A stretch of 64,000 nt of DNA from Stutzerimonas stutzeri. GTDB lineage: Bacteria; Pseudomonadota; Gammaproteobacteria; Pseudomonadales; Pseudomonadaceae. A program made the translations under genes and the position numbers. The stretch is taken from positions 299,447-363,446 of the forward strand of contig DDKB01000023.1 in the NCBI GenBank assembly GCA_002339675.1. Direction: 5' to 3'. Under the pieces are notes generated by a model. That model was not told the DNA's origin and searched no databases. It saw only the letters and a list, made by a program, of their open reading frames with translations. This document shows positions 8,423 to 16,118 of this stretch, one piece after another; position 1 is the stretch's first letter, and every line of letters starts with the position of its first letter.

Positions 8423-9283
8423 ATGAGCAATACCGCCTGGATCGAAGCACTCGCCGACCTGCAGCAACAAGGCGAACCCTGCGTGCTGGTCACCATCATC
8501 GAAGAGCGCGGCTCGACGCCGCGCAATGCAGGCTCGAAGATGGTGATCAGCCGCGAGCGCCTGTACGACACCATCGGTGGCGGCCATCTGGAATACAAGG
8601 CGCAGGCGATTGCCCGAGAGATGCTTGAAAACCGCGTGCGTGATACGCGGCTGGAACGCTTTTCCCTGGGCGCGAGCCTCGGCCAGTGCTGTGGCGGCGC
8701 CACCGTGCTGCTGTTCGAACCCATGGGTCAACCGCAGGCGCATATTGCAGTGTTCGGTGCCGGCCACGTCGGTCGCGCACTGGTGCCCCTGCTCGCCAGC
8801 CTGCCGTGCAAGGTGCGCTGGATCGATTCGCGCGAAAGCGAGTTCCCAGTGCATATCCCGGCGGGCGTGGAGAAAGTGGTCAACGACGAGGTGGTCGACG
8901 AGGTGGCCGAGATGCCGGCGGGCAGCTACTTCATCGTCATGACCCACAACCATCAACTCGACCTGGAACTGACTGCGGCCATCCTCGAACGCAACGATTT
9001 CACCTACTACGGCCTGATCGGCTCGAAGAGCAAGCGCGCCAAATTCGAACACCGTCTGCGCGACCGTGGCTTCCAGCCTGAAACCGTGCAACGCATGCGC
9101 TGCCCGATGGGCATCGCCGAGGTAAAGGGGAAATTGCCGGTCGAGATCGCGGTGTCCATCGCCGGCGAAGTGATCGCCACCTACAACGCCCATTTCGGTG
9201 AAAAGAGCGGTGAGAAAGCCGCGGACGGCGTCAAGCCGGTGCCCATGCTGGTGCCCGCCTCGCGCCGCTCGCAGAACGGCTGA
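8423..9283 (+). CDS. xdhC: Xanthine dehydrogenase accessory protein XdhC
   Basis: Molybdenum-cofactor chaperone of 286 aa that, in the family, binds the cofactor, promotes its sulfuration and delivers it to XdhB. It is not a subunit of the finished enzyme. Seen: the N-terminal XdhC/CoxI domain with RGSTPRNAGSKM and GGGHLEY, Cys residues in GQCCGGATVLLFE (the expected cofactor-binding area), and a C-terminal Rossmann-like domain beginning AVFGAGHVGRALVPLL. ATG at 8423 has AAGGA at 8412-8416. It follows the repeat after xdhB and probably belongs to the xdhABC operon. Confidence 0.94.
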   Translation: MSNTAWIEALADLQQQGEPCVLVTIIEERGSTPRNAGSKMVISRERLYDTIGGGHLEYKAQAIAREMLENRVRDTRLERFSLGASLGQCCGGATVLLFEPMGQPQAHIAVFGAGHVGRALVPLLASLPCKVRWIDSRESEFPVHIPAGVEKVVNDEVVDEVAEMPAGSYFIVMTHNHQLDLELTAAILERNDFTYYGLIGSKSKRAKFEHRLRDRGFQPETVQRMRCPMGIAEVKGKLPVEIAVSIAGEVIATYNAHFGEKSGEKAADGVKPVPMLVPASRRSQNG

Positions 9284-9411
9284 TCGAGCCGCGCCTTTTT
9301 TTGTGAGAAGTGCCCCCGCGTTTAGCCGAATACAGGTCGGCTAAACGCTCCGCCTCGATGCAGCCTTCCACATAGACGAATGCCCTCTACACAACGATTC
9401 CGAGACTCACC
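9284..9411. other. xdhC-guaD spacer with a perfect 11-bp inverted repeat
   Basis: GCGTTTAGCCG at 9318-9328 and CGGCTAAACGC at 9338-9348 form a perfect inverted repeat with a 9-base spacer. No T-run follows, so it is not a classical terminator; it may be an mRNA hairpin or an operator. Just after the xdhC stop, a short CGGCT/AGCCG stem (9277-9291) followed by seven Ts could be a weak terminator. Confidence 0.5.
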
Positions 9412-10719
9412 ATGCCCCAAGCAAAAGCCTACCGTGCCGCCCTGCTCCACTGCCTCGCCGACCCGCGTGAGGTGGGTATCGAGCAATCTCACGAGTATTT
9501 CGAAGACGGCCTGCTGGTTGTCGAGGATGGAAAGATTGCCCGGATCGGCAGTGCGGCTGACCTGCTTCCAACCCTGAAAGCCGGCACCGAGGTGGTCGAA
9601 TACCCGGACGCGCTGATCACTCCCGGCTTCATCGACACCCACATTCATTACCCGCAGGTCGGCGTCATCGGATCCTATGGCGCGCAACTGCTCGACTGGC
9701 TGGAAACCTACACCTTCCCCAACGAAGGGCGTTTCAGTGACATGGCGCATGCTCGCCAACAGGCCGATCTGTTCCTCGGCGAGCTGCTGCGCAACGGCAC
9801 CACCACCGCACTGGTGTTCGGCACGGCGCACAAGCAGTCGGTGGATGCCTTTTTCGAGGCGGCAGAAAAACTCAATCTGCGGATGATTGCCGGCAAGGTG
9901 CTGATGGACCGCAACGCACCGGACTTTCTTACCGACACGGCCGAGTCCGGCTATGCCGACAGCAAAGCGCTGATTGAACGCTGGCATGGCAAGGGCCGCC
10001 TGCATTATGCCGTGACCCCGCGTTTCGCCCCGACCAGCACGCCAGAACAACTGACGCTGGCCGGAAAGCTGTTTGCCGAATACCCCGACCTGTACATGCA
10101 CACGCACATTTCCGAGAACAAGCAGGAAGTGGAGTGGGTCAAGGAGCTGTTCCCCGAGCGTAAGGGTTACCTGGACGTCTACGACCATCACGGTCTGATC
10201 GGCGCGCGCTCGGTCTTCGCCCACGGCATCCACCTGTGCGATGACGAATGCAAACGCCTCGGCGAGACCGGCTCGGCCGTGGCCTTCTGCCCCACGTCCA
10301 ACCTGTTCCTCGGCAGCGGCCTGTTCGATCTGGCGAAGGTGGAAGGCTACGGCGTGAGGGTGGGTCTGGGCACGGACGTCGGCGGCGGCACCAGCTTCTC
10401 GCAACTGCAGAGCCTCAACGAGGCCTACAAGGTGTTGCAGCTGCAGGGCCAGAAACTCGATGCGTTCAAGGCGTTGTACCTGGCCACACTTGGCGGGGCG
10501 CGAGCGCTGTATCTGGACGACAAGATCGGCAACCTGCAGCCCGGTAAGGATGCCGACTTCGTGGTGCTCGATTACAAGGCGACGCCCCTGATCGACTACC
10601 GCCTGAGCCAGGCCACGACGCTGCAGGAAAAACTCTTCGCCCTGATGATTCTCGGCGACGATCGCGCGGTGAAGGAAACCTTCGCCGCCGGGGTTTCGGT
10701 ACACCGAAAGGCATCGTGA
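9412..10719 (+). CDS. guaD: Guanine deaminase
   Basis: Zinc amidohydrolase of 435 aa that converts guanine to xanthine and ammonia in the cytosol, feeding XdhABC. Metal and substrate motifs in order: PGFIDTHIHYPQ (His77/His79), HTHISENKQEVEW, FAHGIHL and GLGTDVGGGTSFS with the catalytic metal Asp. The motif GAQLLDWLETYTFP is characteristic of guanine deaminase and separates it from the 8-oxoguanine deaminase encoded at 2826. The ribosome-binding site before the ATG is weak. It lies in the same direction as xdhABC, as in other pseudomonad purine clusters. Confidence 0.94.
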   Translation: MPQAKAYRAALLHCLADPREVGIEQSHEYFEDGLLVVEDGKIARIGSAADLLPTLKAGTEVVEYPDALITPGFIDTHIHYPQVGVIGSYGAQLLDWLETYTFPNEGRFSDMAHARQQADLFLGELLRNGTTTALVFGTAHKQSVDAFFEAAEKLNLRMIAGKVLMDRNAPDFLTDTAESGYADSKALIERWHGKGRLHYAVTPRFAPTSTPEQLTLAGKLFAEYPDLYMHTHISENKQEVEWVKELFPERKGYLDVYDHHGLIGARSVFAHGIHLCDDECKRLGETGSAVAFCPTSNLFLGSGLFDLAKVEGYGVRVGLGTDVGGGTSFSQLQSLNEAYKVLQLQGQKLDAFKALYLATLGGARALYLDDKIGNLQPGKDADFVVLDYKATPLIDYRLSQATTLQEKLFALMILGDDRAVKETFAAGVSVHRKAS

Positions 10720-10783
10720 ACGGTAGATCACTGACACGATGATCAATCGTCTCGCCAGCTACGCAACCTGCGTGCTCTAGCGC

Positions 10784-10938
10784 GGATCGATCAAGCGTGA
10801 TCCACCCTACGGCCCGGAGCCATACCGCAACCGTAGGGTGGATGTCGCTTTTCAAATCCACCACCAGATCGCACCGAATGCGATGAACGCGTGGATCGAT
10901 GAAGCGTGATCCACCCTACGGCCCGGAGCCATACCGCA
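10784..10938. repeat. 46-bp direct repeats with GTAGGGTGG palindromes
   Basis: Two copies of a 46-base unit (10784-10829 and 10893-10938) differ at one base and are 109 bp apart. Each copy carries a CCACCCTACG arm that can pair with the following CGTAGGGTGG, forming stem-loops. The repeat fills most of the gap between guaD and gntR. A further GGTGGGCT/AGCCCACC-type palindrome continues to about 11010. Confidence 0.8.
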
Positions 10939-11018
10939 GGACGGTAGGGTGGGCTTCAGCCCACCGCTGCGGCGCCGCGTGAATCTGGTGGGCTGAGGCC
11001 CACCCTGCGGGACTGCAC

Positions 11019-11774
11019 CTAGCGAGCCGTGCGAGGTTTCTTCTTCGCCAGGACGAGATGCGAGAAGACCGCGTGCAGGTCGTCCGACGCGCTGTCCTCA
11101 TCGAGGTTGAGCTTGCTGTCGATGTGATCCATGTGATGCATCATCAGGCTCACCGCCCTGTCGCTGTCACGGGCAGCGATGGCGTCGATCAGCTGGTTGT
11201 GCTCGTCGAAGGAACAGTGCGAGCGGTTACCGCTTTCGTATTGCGCGATGATCAGCGAGGTCTGCGATACCAGGCTGCGTTGGAAGCTCACCAGCGGCGC
11301 GTTCTTCGCCGCTTCGGCCAGCTTCAGGTGAAACTCCCCGGACAGACGGATGCCGGCGCCGCGATCGCCGCGGGCGAAACAGTCCTGCTCGTCGCTGACC
11401 ATCTGCCGTAACTCCGCCAGTTGCTCGCCGCTGGCGTGCTGCACCGCGAGCTCGGTGATCGCGCGCTCGACCATCCGACGGGCAAAGAAGATCTGCCGGG
11501 CCTCGTCGACGCTCGGGCTGGCGACCACCGCCCCGCGATTGGGCCGCAGCAGTACCACGCCTTCATGGGCGAGTCGGGACAAGGCGCGACGAATGATGGT
11601 GCGGCTGACGCCGAAAATCTCGCCCAACGCTTCCTCGCTGAGCTTGGTGCCCGGCGCCAGGCGCTGTTCCAGAATCGCATCGAAGATATGGGCGTAAACA
11701 ATATCGTCCTGGGTCCCGGTCCGGGCCTTGCCGCTTCGTGTCGGCTTTTTCAAAGGCTGCAACTGTTCGTTCAT
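11019..11774 (-). CDS. GntR-family (FadR/FCD) transcriptional regulator of purine catabolism
   Basis: DNA-binding regulator of 251 aa. The N-terminal winged helix-turn-helix spans about residues 25-90 (LSEEALGEIFGVSRTIIRRAL is its core), followed by an all-helical FCD ligand domain with the metal-binding pattern of the subfamily (His in SGEFHLKLAE, later His in FDEHNQLIDAI and MMHHMDHI). It is divergent from the AzgA-type permease. The intergenic region holds two TTGTRYACAA palindromes that fit the FadR-subfamily operator TNGTN(0-3)ACNA. The same site recurs before uraH/puuE, the XanQ-like permease and the chemoreceptor, so it is the likely master regulator. P. aeruginosa has a GntR gene (PA1520, from memory) in the matching cluster. 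The effector is unknown. Confidence 0.85.
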   Translation of the reverse strand: MNEQLQPLKKPTRSGKARTGTQDDIVYAHIFDAILEQRLAPGTKLSEEALGEIFGVSRTIIRRALSRLAHEGVVLLRPNRGAVVASPSVDEARQIFFARRMVERAITELAVQHASGEQLAELRQMVSDEQDCFARGDRGAGIRLSGEFHLKLAEAAKNAPLVSFQRSLVSQTSLIIAQYESGNRSHCSFDEHNQLIDAIAARDSDRAVSLMMHHMDHIDSKLNLDEDSASDDLHAVFSHLVLAKKKPRTAR

Positions 11775-11874
11775 GGTGACTCGCGTCGGAGTGGTCGGCA
11801 GAGGCGAACTTTACTGCCTTTCGCGCCCCGGCTGGGAGCCTCTAGGGGCGCAACAGGCAAATAAACCGCAATTA

Positions 11875-11884
11875 TTGTGCACAA
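11875..11884. promoter_or_regulatory. Predicted GntR operator TTGTGCACAA, gntR/permease region
   Basis: A perfect 10-base palindrome embedded in AT-rich flanks (AATTA on the left, TTATT on the right), 100 bp upstream of the gntR start. It probably serves autoregulation of gntR. Confidence 0.65.
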
Positions 11885-11997
11885 TTATTTATCCACGATT
11901 TTCTGAGCAAAAGCCGCGAACCGCGTCCCTCAGCGGTTTACTTACGGATTCAGTCGTGCGTTATGGCTGTTCACCCGGCACGCGGGTGAAATGTCGG

Positions 11998-12025
11998 TTG
12001 CTTTTCTTGTATACAAAAGCATAAT
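11998..12025 (+). promoter_or_regulatory. Predicted promoter of the AzgA-type permease, operator in the spacer
   Basis: TTGCTT at 11998-12003, a 16-bp spacer and CATAAT at 12020-12025. The palindrome TTGTATACAA (12007-12016) fills the spacer, a position that fits direct repression by the GntR protein. Confidence 0.6.
12007..12016. promoter_or_regulatory. Predicted GntR operator TTGTATACAA before the permease
   Basis: A perfect palindrome between the -35 and -10 boxes of the permease promoter, with the same sequence as the site before puuE at 15115-15124. Confidence 0.7.
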
Positions 12026-12040
12026 TGCGTCAAGCCTTTC

Positions 12041-12054
12041 TGACCTTTCGGTCA
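12041..12054. promoter_or_regulatory. TGACC-N4-GGTCA palindrome in the permease leader
   Basis: TGACC-TTTC-GGTCA is a perfect 5+4+5 palindrome just downstream of the predicted transcription start. It matches the paired motifs before xdhA in sequence and spacing. Confidence 0.6.
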
Positions 12055-12141
12055 ACAAACCGAATGAAAGCGCCCCACCATCACCTGCCCTCGAGAGTCC
12101 CGCTCTGGGTGATAGACAACAAGAACGATGAGGAACACCTT

Positions 12142-13488
12142 GTGGAAACCACCAAGCAGGAACAGGCAGCCCACGGGCTGCAGGCGAAGCACCCCGGCTT
12201 GCTAGACCGCCTTTTCAAGCTCAGCGCGCATCGCACCAGCGTCAAGACCGAACTGCTGGCCGGCCTGACGACCTTCGTCACCATGGCCTACATCATCTTC
12301 GTCAACCCGAACATCATGGCCGATGCCGGCGTTGATCACGGCGCGGCCTTCGTGGCCACCTGCATAGGGGCCGCCCTCGGCTGCTTCCTGATGGGCCTCT
12401 ACGCCAACTGGCCGGTCGGCCTGGCACCGGGCATGGGCCTGAACGCCTTCTTCACCTACACGGTGGTCGGCGAGATGGGCTACAGCTGGCAGGTCGCGCT
12501 GGGTGCGGTATTCCTCTCCGGTGTGCTGTTCATGATCATGAGCCTGTCGCGCATCCGCGAATGGCTGCTCAACAGCATTCCCATGAGCCTGCGCTTCGCC
12601 ATGGGCGCCGGCGTCGGGCTGTTTCTCGGCCTGATTGGCCTCAAGACCGCCGGCATCGTGGTCGACAGCCCGGCCACCCTGCTGACCATGGGCTCGTTCA
12701 GCGAACCGACCGCCCTGCTCGCGGCCATCTGTTTCCTGATGATCGCCGTGCTCAGCCACCGCAACGTCTTCGGCGCCATCCTGCTGAGCATGCTGGTGGT
12801 CACTGGAATCGGCTGGGCCATGGGGCTGGTCGAGTACAACGGCCTGGTGTCGATGCCGCCGAGCCTGGCGCCAACCTGGCTGGCGATGGACATTGCCGGT
12901 GCGCTGAACGTCGGGATGATCAGCGTGATCCTGGCGTTTCTCTTCGTGAACATGTTCGATACGGCCGGCACGCTGATGGGCGTTGCGCACCGTGCGCACC
13001 TGGTGGATGAAGACGGCAAGATCCAGAACCTCTCCCGTGCGCTGAAAGCCGACAGCACCTCCAGCGTCGTGGGTGCCTTTGTTGGCTGTCCGCCGGTGAC
13101 CAGCTATGTGGAAAGTGCCTCGGGCGTTGCCGCGGGCGGGCGCACCGGCCTGACTGCGTTGACCGTCGGCGGGCTGTTCCTCATCGCCATGTTCTTTGCG
13201 CCGCTGGCCGGCATGATCCCTGCCTATGCCACGGCTGGCGCGCTGATCTACGTCGCCATGCTGATGATGAGCGGCCTGGCCAATATCGACTGGAAGGACC
13301 ACACCGACACCATCCCGGCTATCGTCACCGTGGTGATGATGCCGCTGACCTTTTCCATCGCCAATGGGATCGCGCTGGGGTTCCTGACCTATGCGACGCT
13401 CAAGCTGCTGACCGGGCAGCGCGACAAGGTGTCGATCAGCCTGTACGTGTTGTGTGTGATCTTCATCGCCAAGTTCGCCTTTCTTTAA
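12142..13488 (+). CDS. NCS2/AzgA-family purine (adenine/guanine/hypoxanthine-type) permease
   Basis: Inner-membrane proton symporter of 448 aa for purine bases. I place the start at GTG 12142, with AGGA at 12131-12134, rather than at the first in-frame codons, which overlie the operators. AzgA-type signatures are FVTMAYIIFVNPNIM in helix 1, GLAPGMGLNAFFTYTV and NMFDTAGTLMGVA, with PPVTSYVESASGVAAGGRTG in the second half; about 12 hydrophobic segments follow. This branch (E. coli AdeP/PurP, GhxP/GhxQ) carries adenine or guanine/hypoxanthine, not xanthine/urate. The matching P. aeruginosa gene lies at the same place in its purine cluster. The exact substrate is not readable. Confidence 0.88.
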   Translation: METTKQEQAAHGLQAKHPGLLDRLFKLSAHRTSVKTELLAGLTTFVTMAYIIFVNPNIMADAGVDHGAAFVATCIGAALGCFLMGLYANWPVGLAPGMGLNAFFTYTVVGEMGYSWQVALGAVFLSGVLFMIMSLSRIREWLLNSIPMSLRFAMGAGVGLFLGLIGLKTAGIVVDSPATLLTMGSFSEPTALLAAICFLMIAVLSHRNVFGAILLSMLVVTGIGWAMGLVEYNGLVSMPPSLAPTWLAMDIAGALNVGMISVILAFLFVNMFDTAGTLMGVAHRAHLVDEDGKIQNLSRALKADSTSSVVGAFVGCPPVTSYVESASGVAAGGRTGLTALTVGGLFLIAMFFAPLAGMIPAYATAGALIYVAMLMMSGLANIDWKDHTDTIPAIVTVVMMPLTFSIANGIALGFLTYATLKLLTGQRDKVSISLYVLCVIFIAKFAFL

Positions 13489-13503
13489 TCGGGCGAACCA
13501 GTG

Positions 13504-13532
13504 GCCCCACCGTTCCGGCGGTGGGGCTTTTT
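13504..13532 (+). terminator. Rho-independent terminator after the AzgA-type permease
   Basis: GCCCCACCG at 13504-13512 pairs with CGGTGGGGC at 13519-13527, followed by five Ts. Confidence 0.9.
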
Positions 13533-13666
13533 GACGCTTTGATGCCTGCGGATTTTTTTTGCGGTTGGTAGAACTGTGGCGGTGATACAACTTGCCCCAC
13601 CGTTACCGCCGCGTGGTAGCTCACCCCGTTACGTACATTTTTTATTGCCTGCCGAGGAGTGCCGAC

Positions 13667-14293
13667 ATGAGTCTGGAAACCTGGTTGTTGTTTGCGAGCG
13701 CGGCGCTGGTGGTCATCCTGATCCCCGGCCCGCTGTCGCTGCTGATGATCAGCAACAGCCTCAACTACGGACTCCGCCGTTCCTGGCCGTCCTTCGTCGG
13801 CGGGGTCAGCGCCTCGATCTGTCTGCTCTGCGCCTCGGCGTTGGGGCTTGGGGCGTTGCTGCTGGCGTCGGAGCAGGTATTCAGCGTTCTGAAAATCATC
13901 GGCGCCTTCTACTTGTTCTATCTGGCCTGGCAGAGCTGGCAGGAATCGCGCCGCGCCGCCAACGCCCCCAGCGTGGCGACCGCCGAGGTCAGCCCGCGCT
14001 TTCGCCAGCTGTTCTGGCGCGCGTTTGGCCTAGGCGCCAGCAACCCGAAGGACATCCTGTTCTTTGCGGCCTTCCTGCCGCAATTCCTCAGTGCGGATCG
14101 GCCCTTTATGCCGCAGCTGCTGGTGATGATCCTGACCTGGGCGGTGCTGGACCTTTGCTGCAAGCTGGCGTACGGGCTGGGCGCACATGGCGCGGCGCGC
14201 TACCTGCGCACCGGGAAGGGGCAGGTTTGGTTCAACCGCACCAGCGCGGCGCTGTTTGGAGGCGCGGGAGCGGCTTCTTTGATGAGTCGGTGA
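13667..14293 (+). CDS. LysE/RhtB-family exporter
   Basis: Inner-membrane exporter of 208 aa. The ATG at 13667 is preceded by AGGAG at 13655-13659, and the protein begins MSLETWLLFASAALVV. The family signature IPGPLSLLMISNSLNYG lies at about residues 20-36, followed by five or six hydrophobic segments and the conserved GLGASNPKDILFFAAFLPQF. Members export amino acids or related metabolites. Nothing in the sequence sets the substrate. It sits between the permease terminator and a dispersed repeat, apparently as its own transcription unit. Confidence 0.85.
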   Translation: MSLETWLLFASAALVVILIPGPLSLLMISNSLNYGLRRSWPSFVGGVSASICLLCASALGLGALLLASEQVFSVLKIIGAFYLFYLAWQSWQESRRAANAPSVATAEVSPRFRQLFWRAFGLGASNPKDILFFAAFLPQFLSADRPFMPQLLVMILTWAVLDLCCKLAYGLGAHGAARYLRTGKGQVWFNRTSAALFGGAGAASLMSR

Positions 14294-14307
14294 GGGTTTC
14301 ATGAAAC

Positions 14308-14333
14308 GGTGGGTAAGCTTCGCGTTACCCACC
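14308..14333. repeat. GGTGGGTAA/TTACCCACC palindromic repeat
   Basis: Perfect 9-base arms with an 8-base centre (GCTTCGCG). It is the same palindrome as in the tandem array units at 25826-25851 and 25986-26011, here as a single copy in inverse orientation between lysE-like and uraH genes that converge. Confidence 0.85.
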
Positions 14334-14381
14334 CTACCGGCTTGGCCCAACAGTGGTCAGGCACCACCGAACGCCCACCTC

Positions 14382-14407
14382 AAAAAAAACCCGCCATCGA
14401 GGCGGGT
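14382..14407 (-). terminator. Rho-independent terminator after uraH
   Basis: ACCCGCC at 14389-14395 pairs with GGCGGGT at 14401-14407. On the minus strand the stem is followed by eight Ts (complement of 14382-14389). It lies 76 bp beyond the uraH stop. Confidence 0.88.
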
Positions 14408-14482
14408 CGGGGACTCAGCGGAGTCAAGGTTTCACGCATGGGAGAGGTAACCGCCGTACCGGTAGCGGCACGGCAGGTGCCA

Positions 14483-14836
14483 TCAGCTGCCTCGATAGGT
14501 CGAGTAGCTATACGGCGAAATCAGCAGCGGCACATGGTAATGATCCTGCTCCGCGCTGATGCCAAAGCGCAGTACCACCACATCCAGAAAGGCCGGCTCG
14601 GGCAGCGTCACGCCGCGACCGCGGTAATAGTCGCCTGCCGAGAACTGCAGCTGATAAACGCCGGAGCGATAGTCGTCACCGTCCAGCAGAGGTGAGTCGC
14701 AGCGGCCATCGCTGTTGGTCTGGCGCGTGGTCACCCGCTCCAGGCGCTCGCCTTCAACGCGATAGAGTTCGATGCGGATATTGCTGCCTGGGCAGCCGTG
14801 AGCGGCATCCAGTACATGAGTAGTCAAACGTCCCAT
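14483..14836 (-). CDS. uraH: 5-hydroxyisourate hydrolase (transthyretin-like)
   Basis: Converts 5-hydroxyisourate, the product of urate oxidation, to OHCU. I start at the ATG at 14836 because it gives 117 aa, the usual family length, and the family N-terminus MGRLTTHVLDAAHGCPG. An in-frame ATG at 14848 is an alternative, and the frame is open further to 14953. The C-terminal YRGS, preceded by HVPLLISPYSYST, is the diagnostic HIUase tetrapeptide that separates it from true transthyretin. No signal peptide is seen, so it is cytosolic. It diverges from puuE, and a GntR-type palindrome at 14946-14955 lies upstream. Confidence 0.94.
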   Translation of the reverse strand: MGRLTTHVLDAAHGCPGSNIRIELYRVEGERLERVTTRQTNSDGRCDSPLLDGDDYRSGVYQLQFSAGDYYRGRGVTLPEPAFLDVVVLRFGISAEQDHYHVPLLISPYSYSTYRGS

Positions 14837-14945
14837 AGATTCCAGCATCGGGGCTTGGCCCGCAGATGCTTGCCTCCTCTTGTCAGTGGGTGATGGTGCG
14901 AGCATACCACCGCCCCGACAAACTAAAAGACATTTTCCAGTATTT

Positions 14946-14955
14946 TTGTACACAA
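14946..14955. promoter_or_regulatory. Predicted GntR operator TTGTACACAA upstream of uraH
   Basis: The motif differs from a perfect palindrome only in the central pair and fits TTGTRYACAA. It lies 110 bp upstream of the uraH start on the minus strand. Confidence 0.62.
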
Positions 14956-15114
14956 TTTCGCAAGCTTTTGACCTGGCCCGCTTCCTGCTCTTTTCTCGCT
15001 ACCGGCGGCGCAAGAACACCTCTTTGGCTCGCATTGCTAAAAGATGAAAGCCTGCCAGACGGGATCCTGCGCAGCGTTTTTTTGCAGATTGCGATTTACA
15101 AGTCAGCAAACCTT

Positions 15115-15124
15115 TTGTATACAA
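15115..15124. promoter_or_regulatory. Predicted GntR operator TTGTATACAA overlapping the puuE -10 box
   Basis: A perfect palindrome. The overlapping TACAAT at 15120-15125 is a good -10 element, with TTTACA at 15095-15100 as a weakly spaced -35 (19 bp). The chemoreceptor promoter has the same arrangement, with TACAAT read from the palindrome. Confidence 0.68.
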
Positions 15125-15188
15125 TCAGCCCATGGCAGCCGTCGCCGTTACCCGTGACGGTCCGCGGATCAGATAAGGAATAACAACA

Positions 15189-16118
15189 GTGAGCGCCGAC
15201 TACCCTCGTGACCTCATCGGCTATGCCGAGAATCCACCCCATCCGCAATGGCCGGGCAATGCCCGTATCGCCCTGTCCTTCGTGCTCAACTACGAAGAAG
15301 GCGGTGAGCGCTGCGTGCTGCACGGCGACAAGGAATCCGAAGCCTTCCTGTCCGAAATGGTTTCCGCCCAGCCCTTGCAGGGCGTGCGCCATATGAGCAT
15401 GGAGTCGCTCTACGAATACGGCAGCCGTGCCGGGGTCTGGCGTCTGCTCAAGCTGTTCCGCAAGAACGACATTCCGCTCACGATCTTCGCCGTCGCCATG
15501 GCCGCGCAGCGTCATCCGGAGGTCATCAAGGCCATGGCCGCCGACGGGCACGAGATCTGCAGCCATGGCTATCGCTGGATCGACTACCAATACATGGACG
15601 AGGCGCAGGAGCGCGAGCACTTGCTCGAAGCCATCCGCATCCTCACCGAGATCACCGGTGAGCGGCCGCTGGGCTGGTACACCGGCCGTACCGGGCCGAA
15701 TACGCGGCGGCTGGTGCGCGAGGAAGGCGGCTTCCTCTATGACTCGGACACCTATGACGACGACCTGCCCTACTGGGACCCGGAATCGACGCCCGAAAAA
15801 CCTCACCTGGTGATCCCCTACACGCTGGACACCAACGACATGCGCTTCACCCAAGTGCAGGGCTTCAACACGGGCGACGACTTCTTCAATTACCTGAAGG
15901 ACGCGTTCGACGTGCTCTATGCCGAAGGTTGCGAGGGTGCGCCGAAGATGTTGTCCATCGGCATGCACTGCCGCCTGCTGGGCCGTCCCGCACGTCTTGC
16001 CGCACTGCAGCGCTTCATCGAGTACGCCAACGGCCACGAGCAGGTGTGGTTCGCCCGCCGTGTCGACATCGCCCGCCACTGGCACGCCACCCATCCCATG
16101 ACCGCGGAGCGCACCTGA
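15189..16118 (+). CDS. puuE: Allantoinase PuuE (polysaccharide-deacetylase fold)
   Basis: Hydrolyses allantoin to allantoate. This is the cofactor-independent pseudomonad allantoinase, related to polysaccharide deacetylases and not to zinc amidohydrolase allantoinase. The start is GTG with AAGGAA at 15175-15180, giving 309 aa. Family markers are the N-terminal YPRDLIGY, SFVLNYEEGGE, the ICSHGYRWIDYQ segment and the MLSIGMHCRLLGRPAR stretch near the C-terminus. The stop overlaps the uraD start (TGATG). The predicted operator at 15115-15124 lies 65 bp upstream, so puuE-uraD-alc probably form a GntR-controlled operon. Confidence 0.94.
   Translation: MSADYPRDLIGYAENPPHPQWPGNARIALSFVLNYEEGGERCVLHGDKESEAFLSEMVSAQPLQGVRHMSMESLYEYGSRAGVWRLLKLFRKNDIPLTIFAVAMAAQRHPEVIKAMAADGHEICSHGYRWIDYQYMDEAQEREHLLEAIRILTEITGERPLGWYTGRTGPNTRRLVREEGGFLYDSDTYDDDLPYWDPESTPEKPHLVIPYTLDTNDMRFTQVQGFNTGDDFFNYLKDAFDVLYAEGCEGAPKMLSIGMHCRLLGRPARLAALQRFIEYANGHEQVWFARRVDIARHWHATHPMTAERT

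Larger units (their letters stand above)
11775..12141. other. Divergent gntR / purine-permease control region
   Basis: A non-coding region of 367 bp between two divergent genes. It holds two GntR-type palindromes (11875-11884 and 12007-12016), one TGACY-N4-RGTCA palindrome (12041-12054) and the predicted permease promoter. Codons in frame upstream of 12142 lack a ribosome-binding site and lie over these elements, so I treat them as untranslated leader. Confidence 0.7.
14837..15188. other. Divergent uraH / puuE control region
   Basis: A non-coding region of 352 bp with two GntR-type palindromes, one nearer each gene (14946-14955 and 15115-15124). No other gene is supported here. Confidence 0.65.

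Noticed and set aside
6836..9193. A 785-codon open frame on the minus strand opposite xdhB and xdhC
   Set aside because: It lies opposite two clear genes, has a His/Val/Ala/Gly-rich low-information translation, no ribosome-binding site and no domain. It is a by-product of high GC third positions.
12202..13590. A 462-codon minus-strand frame opposite the AzgA-type permease
   Set aside because: His/Gln/Ala-rich shadow translation without motifs; the permease on the other strand is certain.
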